This document shows, one piece after another, positions 9,044 through 16,283 of a DNA stretch of 25,911 nt. Under the pieces are notes generated by a model. That model was not told the origin of the DNA, made no database searches, and was given only the letters and a program-made list of their open reading frames with translations. A program made the position numbers and the translations under genes. The first letter of the stretch is position 1, and every line of letters starts with the position of its first letter. This stretch comes from Candidatus Cloacimonadota bacterium. Lineage in GTDB: Bacteria > Cloacimonadota > Cloacimonadia > Cloacimonadales > Cloacimonadaceae. The stretch lies in NCBI GenBank assembly GCA_023230025.1, contig JALNYD010000012.1, positions 1-25,911 on the forward strand. Direction: 5' to 3'.

Positions 9044-9109
9044 TATCGTCACGATGCGGTCACCTTGCCGTTACTTTTGTAACCACAAGGTAACCGCATC
9101 GTGACGATA
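9044..9109. repeat. 66-base palindromic intergenic repeat, copy 1
   Basis: Two 31-base arms (9044-9074 and 9079-9109) pair around a TTTT loop with three mismatches, starting TATCGTCACG and ending CGTGACGATA. The first 44 bases are identical to those of a second copy at 23553-23596, and the whole 66 bases differ at only four positions, all in the right arm. Here the element lies between two convergent genes, so it may act as a bidirectional transcript end or RNA-stabilising hairpin. Alternatively it is a REP- or MITE-like mobile unit. No transposase is present in the window. Confidence 0.85.
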
Positions 9110-9138
9110 AGTAGCAGGGATGAGCCAAAGATTACTGA

Positions 9139-11931
9139 TTATTTTCGATTCTTGATCAGAACTTCAGTTTCAGCAATTGTTTTGCGAGTGTTTTCGATTT
9201 CCTGTTGATTTCCGAGTTGCAGTTTTAGCTCAAGGATTTGTTTAAAGCACTTCAGTGCTTCTTCATAATTGGCTGAATACTGATGGATATTGCCGATATT
9301 ACCCAGAGCTTTGATGATCTCCAGTTTGTCATTCATCTGAGTGGCAAGAGCAAGCTTCTGGTTCAAATACTGCATAGCCTCATCATTGCGTTTCTGGGAC
9401 ATATAGGCCCAGGCGAGATTGCCCAGGGCGATGGATTCATCACGCAAGTATCGATGGGATTGAGCAATCCTGAGGCTTTCCAGAAAAGATGCTTCTGCTT
9501 TGCTAAAGTCATCGCTTTCAAGATAAATCAATCCCAGATTGGATAAGGTTTTGGCCTGTCTTTGGATTTCGTTCAAAGAACTGGCAATCTCCAGACTCTG
9601 CTTGTGGAAAGTGATGGATTCCTTGAAGTTCTTGTGATGTTGATGCCAGATGCCCATATTTGATAAAGCTATGCATATTTGCAGTTGATCATCCAACTCC
9701 TGAGCAAGGTTCAAACCTGACTCAAACTCTAGCAAGGCAGATTTAAAATCACCCTTGAAGAAAGCTGCAATGCCCTTGAAGCGATGGATGTCACACATCA
9801 ACAGCGAGTTTTTACTGAGCAGGCTTTCCGCGTGAATTATGTCAGCATCGGCAGCTTGCCAATCGCCGGTGAGCCACTTGATATCAGCGAGTTTGATCAG
9901 AGTTTCAGCTTGTTCATCCGGAACATCAGAAATCTCAATCAATTCGTTGCCAAGCTTGATTGCCAGGGCGTTATCAAAGACCTTGGCGGCTTTATCAATT
10001 GCCAGCTTCAGATACGGTTTTGCCTGTTCTGGAAGTTCAGCTTTTTGATAGTGCTCTGCCAAAGCGAAGACAAACTCATCTATCCGATCTGGAAACAAAG
10101 CTTCAATGGATTCGGCGGTGAGTTGGTGCAGCATCTTGCGGTTCTGTTGCAAAAGAGTTTGATATGCCACTTCGCGGGTGGTGATATGCTTGAAGAAGTA
10201 AGTGGAAAAATCAAAGCCCAACATCCTCATTATCAAGGAATGAGCCTCCAGATCCTTCAAGGTTGCATCTAAGTCAACCGAATCATTTAGCCTGTTTTCT
10301 ACCTCCCGCAGGATTGCGACAAAGAATTCGTTTCCAATCACTGCAGCTTTGTGTAGTAGCAATCTCAGGTTCTTGGGCAGATTATCCAGCCGTGATAGAA
10401 TCAGTGCGTGCAGATTGCCCGGAACTGGGTATTCATCAAGTTCAGTTTTGGGTAGATTAGCAATGTAATTGCACCACTCCTCCAGGAAGAAGGGATTGCC
10501 TGCCGATAGATCACATACCAGTTTCAGGGTGGTGTCGCTTAAGTGAAGATTCTTGGTGTAATGGCGCACCAGTTCTTCAATTCTGGATTGATCAAGGGCC
10601 AAAATTTCCAGTTCTTGAAAGCTTTGGTGCCCGGTGATACAGGGCAGAATGCTGAAATCCAACCTATACAGGGCGATTAGTAACAGATTGATCTCTTCGG
10701 CATCCATTCTTCCGAGTAAATGTTCCAAAGCCAGGGACGAAGCTTCATCAACCAGGTGAATATCATCCAGAATCAATACCAGGGTTCTTCCTTTCGCGTT
10801 GCGAATCAGAGTCATAAAGACCAGTTCTATAGCTCGCAAAAGGTGATTGAGCAAATCCTTCCCCTTTTGCTGAATGCGGGGATCCTGATAGCGGATATCC
10901 AGCAACATGCCTATCAAAGGGATTGTATCCAGCAGTTCTTCGCTATCATCACTCTTGAGAGCCAATGTTTGTATTGCAGCTTCCAGAATATCCTTCTTCT
11001 GAGTTGTTGGCATATTGTGCTGAAGCTGGAACTGATCTTCAAAGATCCTGGTGAATAGATTAAAGGGACTGGGAGAAATTGAAGAACATACTCCGTGCAG
11101 TACATCGGTGGGATCCAGATGCGCACAAAACTCTTGAATCAAGCGACTCTTACCAATTCCAGCATCTCCCTTCAGACCAACAATCTGGAATGAGCTTTGG
11201 GCGCTTTTATGAGCTTCGGATAGTGCATGCAGCTCCTCTTCCCTACCGATGAAGACGCTTTTTGGCGCATGCTGTCCCTGCGTCTTCTGCCCAACAACCA
11301 GATAGCAATCTATTGGTTCGTCCATTCCTTTTACGGATACCATGCCCAGGTGTTCAAAGTCGAAGATTGAATCAACGAGTTGTTTGGTGTGCAGGGGCAG
11401 CATAATCCGGTTTACCGGAGCGTTGCTTTCCATCCTGCTGGCAAGATTTACCTGAGGCCCATAGACGGTAAAATCTCCCTCGCGTGATTGGCCGACCTTG
11501 CCAACTGAAACCATGCCGGTATTGATGCCCACTCTAAGACCCAATTCCAGGTTTTCAAAGCCACGTTCACGAACAAGCAAGCTGTTGTAAAGCCGGAGCT
11601 GTTCCTGCATTTTAATTGCAGCCAGGATACATCGTTGCGTGTCATGCTCAGTGGCTTTCTTGGCACCAAACAGAGCCATAATGCCATCACCAATGTATTT
11701 GTCAACAAAGCCGCCATAGAAGGTGATGCATTTGCTGAAGATCTTCATGATCTCATCCATTTTGCCATGAATTACTTCTGGTTCAAAATTGTTTGAGATA
11801 TTGGTAAAGCCCTTGATGTCAGCAAAAAGCACTGAAACTTCGCGGAGTTCTCCCTCCTTCAAACTGGGCTTGTTGTTTTCTTCATCTTCCAGCAGAAACT
11901 CGGAGTTAAAGAATAAATCGTCACCATTCAT
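9139..11931 (-). CDS. class III adenylate/guanylate cyclase fused to STAND-type ATPase and TPRs, 930 aa
   Basis: Residues about 28-190 form a class III cyclase domain. Metal-binding Asp38 is in LFADIKGFT and Asp82 in YIGDGIMALFG. Lys78 is at the purine-selecting position typical of adenylate cyclases. The transition-state pair Asn162 and Arg166 lies in VNLASRME. The second purine-selecting position, often Asp, is Pro159 (VYGPQVN), so ATP is the likely but not certain substrate. Next comes an ATPase of the kind seen in MalT-like/STAND regulators, with an intact Walker A GDAGIGKS (Lys261) and Walker B LVLILDD (Asp389-Asp390). The C-terminal third is TPR repeats ending near the stop. No signal peptide is seen, so it is probably cytoplasmic. 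Its ATG overlaps the sirtuin stop (ATGA), indicating translational coupling. It converges on the hybrid kinase, which has the same general plan. Confidence 0.93.
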   Translation of the reverse strand: MNGDDLFFNSEFLLEDEENNKPSLKEGELREVSVLFADIKGFTNISNNFEPEVIHGKMDEIMKIFSKCITFYGGFVDKYIGDGIMALFGAKKATEHDTQRCILAAIKMQEQLRLYNSLLVRERGFENLELGLRVGINTGMVSVGKVGQSREGDFTVYGPQVNLASRMESNAPVNRIMLPLHTKQLVDSIFDFEHLGMVSVKGMDEPIDCYLVVGQKTQGQHAPKSVFIGREEELHALSEAHKSAQSSFQIVGLKGDAGIGKSRLIQEFCAHLDPTDVLHGVCSSISPSPFNLFTRIFEDQFQLQHNMPTTQKKDILEAAIQTLALKSDDSEELLDTIPLIGMLLDIRYQDPRIQQKGKDLLNHLLRAIELVFMTLIRNAKGRTLVLILDDIHLVDEASSLALEHLLGRMDAEEINLLLIALYRLDFSILPCITGHQSFQELEILALDQSRIEELVRHYTKNLHLSDTTLKLVCDLSAGNPFFLEEWCNYIANLPKTELDEYPVPGNLHALILSRLDNLPKNLRLLLHKAAVIGNEFFVAILREVENRLNDSVDLDATLKDLEAHSLIMRMLGFDFSTYFFKHITTREVAYQTLLQQNRKMLHQLTAESIEALFPDRIDEFVFALAEHYQKAELPEQAKPYLKLAIDKAAKVFDNALAIKLGNELIEISDVPDEQAETLIKLADIKWLTGDWQAADADIIHAESLLSKNSLLMCDIHRFKGIAAFFKGDFKSALLEFESGLNLAQELDDQLQICIALSNMGIWHQHHKNFKESITFHKQSLEIASSLNEIQRQAKTLSNLGLIYLESDDFSKAEASFLESLRIAQSHRYLRDESIALGNLAWAYMSQKRNDEAMQYLNQKLALATQMNDKLEIIKALGNIGNIHQYSANYEEALKCFKQILELKLQLGNQQEIENTRKTIAETEVLIKNRK

Positions 11932-12626
11932 AGGTGTTTGATCATCTCATCAACGATTGGAGGCAAGAGTTCACCGCACTTGCCCAGGTGAAACTCATCA
12001 AAGAAGCCCATATTATCAGGCTTCTCCAGGTTTATTCCAATGGTGTGAGCTCCAAAGAGTTTGGCCGTCATTACAAAGCCTGCCGCTGGATACACAACTC
12101 CACTGGTGCCGATAATCAGGAAATAATCGGAGTTCTTGAGCAATTCTTCAATCTCGTAAAGGTAATAAGGGATTTCTCCAAACCAGACGATATCAGGACG
12201 CAACAAAGCTCCACATAGTTCACAATGAGGTAGCTGAACAGCTAGATCAATGTCTTCTATTTTGAAATGGGTTCTACATCGAGTACAAAAGCAGGAATCC
12301 AGACGACCGTGCATTTCATATATCCGGCGACTTCCCGCTCGAGTGTGCAGGCAATCAACATTTTGAGTAATAATATGAAACTTGTCGCCCAGGTGCTTCT
12401 CCAGCTTAACAAGAGCCAGATGAGCACCATTGGGCTCAACACTTATGCTTTGTGTGTATCGCTGTTTGTAAAAATCCCATACCAGATTGGGATTCCTTAT
12501 GAATCCTTCGGGGCTTGCAACATCTTCAACTCTGTGGTTTTCCCACAAGCCATTGGAATCCCGAAAGGTTTTTATGCCGGATTCAGCGCTTATTCCGGCA
12601 CCGGTTAGAACAATGACATTACTCAT
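11928..12626 (-). CDS. cobB: sirtuin, NAD-dependent protein deacylase (CobB/SIRT5-like)
   Basis: Removes acyl groups from protein lysines using NAD+. The 232-residue length is normal for a compact bacterial sirtuin. It shows the NAD-binding GAGISAESGI (residues 9-18), TQNVDCLH (87-94), the catalytic His106 in YEMHG, and a zinc site C114-x2-C117...C135-x2-C138. Tyr53 and Arg56 (FYKQR) match the YxxR pair that class III sirtuins (human SIRT5, E. coli CobB) use to bind succinyl- and malonyl-lysine, so desuccinylase activity is likely besides deacetylation. The gene overlaps both neighbours by 4 bases (ATGA on each side), placing it in one unit with a surface peptidase upstream and a cyclase downstream. 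The family call is firm; the functional link to its neighbours is unknown. Confidence 0.95.
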   Translation of the reverse strand: MSNVIVLTGAGISAESGIKTFRDSNGLWENHRVEDVASPEGFIRNPNLVWDFYKQRYTQSISVEPNGAHLALVKLEKHLGDKFHIITQNVDCLHTRAGSRRIYEMHGRLDSCFCTRCRTHFKIEDIDLAVQLPHCELCGALLRPDIVWFGEIPYYLYEIEELLKNSDYFLIIGTSGVVYPAAGFVMTAKLFGAHTIGINLEKPDNMGFFDEFHLGKCGELLPPIVDEMIKHL

Positions 12627-15600
12627 TTCATCAGCATCATCTTGCGGCTTATAACTTTATCATCTGTGCTTAAACGATAGAAATAGACACCGCTGGATAC
12701 TTCCCGGCCATTGTCGTCTTTGCCATTCCAGGTAACGATTGAAGTTCCTGCGGGAAGCTCTGAATCAACCAGTTTCCTTACTCTCTGGCCTTTAAGATTG
12801 AAGATTTCCAATCTTGCAGGAGAGGATATGGGAAGATTGAAACTGATGTTTGTTTCAGGATTGAAGGGATTGGGATAGTTTGGACTGAGTACCAGAGCTT
12901 GTACTACTGTTGTGTTATCGGAATTGGATACAGGTTCAGTTTCAATTCGTACGTCATCAATATACCAGCCTTCACCGCCAACATAGCCATCGCTTCCAAA
13001 CACGAAGCGGAAACGGGCAGTTCCACTGGCAGAACCCAACTCAAAGACAGCTTCTGTCCAATCATGCTGACCTGAATATATTGGAGTATTTGCTACAAAA
13101 GGACTTGCAGGATTGTTGTAACTGGTATAAGGATATCCACCAACGGGAGTAATTTGCTCCCAACTCTCGCCATTCAAGGACATCTGCAGCAAGGCTCCAT
13201 CCCAGGCATAGCTGGGCATAGAATCATGATCTTCCGCATCTATCCAGTGATAGAACTTCAAACGGCTATTGGGAGCAATAGCTACCTCAGGGCTGATCAA
13301 TGCCCCATAAGCATTTGCTGCATATTGAGTTGAACCCGAGCCTCCGAACTTCATCGAATAGCTGCCCCCACTGGTGTTGTTTCGGGCTGAGGAACGATGC
13401 CACTGATCAACAAAGCTGTTGTTCAACTGTGCATTGGTCCAGTTTTGCAGATCTGGTTCAAAACTATAGGTAAGCATTCCCAGATGAATTGAGAATACTC
13501 CTTCAACAACGTTCCCATTCTCTGCTGATAGCATATAGCCAATATTGTGCAGGGTACCGATCTCGGCATTTTCCGAGACCTGAACTTCAAAGGCAAATGG
13601 AACACTAGTGGTGTTCCCGGACTCTACCGGAGCAATCGTCAGATCATATACGTTTGTGCTAAGATATGGACTGTTTGAGAATAGCATCATCATGGGGCTG
13701 AAGGCATTTCCGGTTCCGCTGTTATGCACATTAAAGCTGACATGTGCGACATCTCCAGGCATAATGTATGATCCAGGCCCGGTAATAGTGTATGATTCCA
13801 TGCTCAGCAAGGGAGCAGCAAGAGTAATCCTGCTGAAGCTCTGAGTGCTGTATCCATCAAAGCTGGTATTAAACTGCAGATTTGCCTGTGAATGATCCGG
13901 ATAACTACCTATGATTCTGATCTGGAAAGCGCTATCGTAATACAAACTGTCACCAGCCGCAAGCGGAGTGAAATCAAGAGTGCCATCGATTACTTCGATA
14001 TTGGGAGAGGAACTGCTTAGCAGAATTGTGCCATTTGCTGCTTGATCCACCATGCCAACGTTCTTGACCATAAAACTGATGTCCAGAACTTCGCCGGTGT
14101 GAATTACTGCATCATCATCATCGTAAGCAAACTCGGAACATACGATATAGGGCATCTCACTGGCAGTAACAAAGATAGTATTGTTATAAGAATAGTAGTT
14201 AGGAGCGTTGATATACACCTGATACGAACCGGGATCCAAGCTGGCAAAGAGACTGATAGTGACTATGCCATTCTCATCTGCATAGCCACTGAAATAGGTG
14301 TGGGAATCTTTCTTGATGATAAGCTGGGCTCCGGGTGCATCAGTCTGCACGGTGTATTGAGTGAGCCCGACCAGCCACTGCGATGGCAAGTTAACGCTCA
14401 TAACCTGAGGAGTATCTGTCCATATCATCATTGCCGGACAGCCGAACAAGTTTGTTTCATAATCTACCCAATACATAACCGGTTGATTCGTGATAAAGGG
14501 AATGTTATCGATCTTGCTGTCAACCAGGGTGTATCCTACTTCGTGAATGTTCTCGCCAAAGATGGCATCAATATATTGACGGTGGATGTATTGGGAAGCA
14601 CCGTCAGTAGAACCCTGCATTCCCCATCCATACCGGGAATGAGAGATCATCGCAGCAGCAGAAGTGGGCAATGACATAAACTTCTCTGTGATGCTATCAC
14701 TGGTATAATCGCCAGGATAGGTATTGCGGTTATCAAAACTACCTGCATAGCATCCCTGAGTGAAGTATATTGAGAAGTTCTGACTGGCCCCATCATTGGT
14801 AATGGAGCTGGAGGAAACTTGACTATTGGATAATCGCATGTTGTAAGTAGTATTGGAATGACCCAAATGATTTACCAGGTTTGGGCCATTAGACAGTAAA
14901 GGACGGATTTGAGCAGAACCCCAAGACTCTTCGTAACCATTGGTACGATCATACAAGGTGCTGATATCCCAATCACTGGGCACTCCAGCAGTTGTGTAAC
15001 CATGAGTGGATGATCCACCTATCATTTCATCCATATAGTCACCACCCCAGGTAGGACCATCCCAAAGCCATTCACCCACGAAAAAGGCACTTTTGATACT
15101 TTCATTTACAGGGCTCATCTGATAGCTGGTAATTTTGTAGATCTGATTGGCAATCTCCAGATCAGAATTGTAACAGATGCGGCCAATGGCAAGTTCCGGG
15201 ACGAGATCGGTCTCATATATCTCACCCCAGTTGTTATCATTATCATCGTTCCAGTTACCATCAAGGCAAGAATAATACATATCGGCAGGGATATCATTAT
15301 CGCTTTCCCCACCTGTTCCCAAATCAACCATGAATCCGCGATGCGGGATGACGTCGGTATCTCCACCCAAAAGTACATAGCGGAGAGGATCCGTTTCATA
15401 TGCAGCAATAATGTAGTTGCGGATTTTCTCCTGGTCATCAGCACCGGAAGTGGTATTCAGAATATCAGACACACTCACGATCTGAGTACTCATGCCAATT
15501 CCCTCATAGTAATCGGCCAGGGGTTGCCAGTTGGCCAGCTTCTCAGCATCGACAATCATCAAATAGTCAATTCCTTCGTCACGAAGCTCGCGATAGGATG

Positions 15601-16201
15601 GAACTGAGTTATCTACGCTTTGTTGAAGTCTCTTTTGGGTGAAGGAATCTGTTTTCAACAGTCTCTGAGCAGATACTGCCCGGGATGAAGCTGAATAATC
15701 TATATCAACCGTGATGGTCTGGTAGAAAACCAACTCATTACTCATGGGTTTATATTCAAAGGGAGATACCGCAGTGAACGCAATGGGATGTCCACTCAGG
15801 AAATGAGTGCTAATCCCATTATCGGTACTCTTTGGATAAGCTTCGTTAATCGTGTATATATCAGGATTAGGCTCAGTTGGGACAATCTGATCCTTCCAGG
15901 ATAGAGGATACTGTCTATGTAAATGGCTTACTTTGGCATCCAGCTTTATAGTTGTAGGTTGAGATCTTTTCACAGAAACAGCAGTGGCTTCGGTCCCAAC
16001 TGGAAGAAGCAGCTTAACGCCGAACCAAGGCAGATTTGGAGAACCAGGTTCACCCCAGCTTTGGGCATTAGCCAGCTTGACGATCACCTCAGATTCGTTC
16101 TGAGTAATTATTGGTTGTTCCAGATAATAGGTGTTTGATACACCTGCAATCAGCAAGCCCACACTGAGTAGTGCGACACAAATCAGCAGTGTTGTCTTCA
16201 T
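12623..16201 (-). CDS. gingipain-like C25 cysteine peptidase with C-terminal sorting domain, 1192 aa
   Basis: Secreted cysteine peptidase. A signal peptide is at residues 1 to about 20 (MKTTLLICVALLSVGLLIAG), followed by a propeptide-like region (about 25-200). The C25 catalytic domain (about 210-590) begins near YLMIVDAEKL and carries VLLGGDTDVIP. The catalytic pair is His448 in NHLGHS and Cys484 in FTQGCYAGS. Immunoglobulin-like regions follow, then a MAM/jelly-roll-like domain (about 912-1087, ending WYIDDVRIE). Residues about 1105-1192 are a FlgD-like sorting domain with NPFNPET and SSGVYFYRL, the kind used by type IX secretion in Bacteroidetes and relatives. The product is therefore probably exported and cell-surface attached or released. 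AAGGA lies just upstream of the ATG. It is the first gene of the unit continuing into the sirtuin (ATGA overlap). No type IX machinery genes are in the window. Confidence 0.93.
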   Translation of the reverse strand: MKTTLLICVALLSVGLLIAGVSNTYYLEQPIITQNESEVIVKLANAQSWGEPGSPNLPWFGVKLLLPVGTEATAVSVKRSQPTTIKLDAKVSHLHRQYPLSWKDQIVPTEPNPDIYTINEAYPKSTDNGISTHFLSGHPIAFTAVSPFEYKPMSNELVFYQTITVDIDYSASSRAVSAQRLLKTDSFTQKRLQQSVDNSVPSYRELRDEGIDYLMIVDAEKLANWQPLADYYEGIGMSTQIVSVSDILNTTSGADDQEKIRNYIIAAYETDPLRYVLLGGDTDVIPHRGFMVDLGTGGESDNDIPADMYYSCLDGNWNDDNDNNWGEIYETDLVPELAIGRICYNSDLEIANQIYKITSYQMSPVNESIKSAFFVGEWLWDGPTWGGDYMDEMIGGSSTHGYTTAGVPSDWDISTLYDRTNGYEESWGSAQIRPLLSNGPNLVNHLGHSNTTYNMRLSNSQVSSSSITNDGASQNFSIYFTQGCYAGSFDNRNTYPGDYTSDSITEKFMSLPTSAAAMISHSRYGWGMQGSTDGASQYIHRQYIDAIFGENIHEVGYTLVDSKIDNIPFITNQPVMYWVDYETNLFGCPAMMIWTDTPQVMSVNLPSQWLVGLTQYTVQTDAPGAQLIIKKDSHTYFSGYADENGIVTISLFASLDPGSYQVYINAPNYYSYNNTIFVTASEMPYIVCSEFAYDDDDAVIHTGEVLDISFMVKNVGMVDQAANGTILLSSSSPNIEVIDGTLDFTPLAAGDSLYYDSAFQIRIIGSYPDHSQANLQFNTSFDGYSTQSFSRITLAAPLLSMESYTITGPGSYIMPGDVAHVSFNVHNSGTGNAFSPMMMLFSNSPYLSTNVYDLTIAPVESGNTTSVPFAFEVQVSENAEIGTLHNIGYMLSAENGNVVEGVFSIHLGMLTYSFEPDLQNWTNAQLNNSFVDQWHRSSARNNTSGGSYSMKFGGSGSTQYAANAYGALISPEVAIAPNSRLKFYHWIDAEDHDSMPSYAWDGALLQMSLNGESWEQITPVGGYPYTSYNNPASPFVANTPIYSGQHDWTEAVFELGSASGTARFRFVFGSDGYVGGEGWYIDDVRIETEPVSNSDNTTVVQALVLSPNYPNPFNPETNISFNLPISSPARLEIFNLKGQRVRKLVDSELPAGTSIVTWNGKDDNGREVSSGVYFYRLSTDDKVISRKMMLMK

Positions 16202-16267
16202 AGAGAATCCTTATCAGTTAATAATTTGACATTGTTTCAAGTATGCAAAGCGCATTCCAAAGATGGG

Positions 16268-16273
16268 ATTATA
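16268..16273 (-). promoter_or_regulatory. TATAAT box upstream of the C25 peptidase gene
   Basis: On the minus strand a perfect TATAAT lies in the 82-base gap between the patatin stop and the peptidase start, about 67 bases before the ATG. No good -35 hexamer lies 16-18 bases upstream and there is no TG extension. It is a candidate start for a separate peptidase/sirtuin/cyclase transcript, on weak evidence. Confidence 0.2.
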
Positions 16274-16283
16274 TGAGCTGAAT

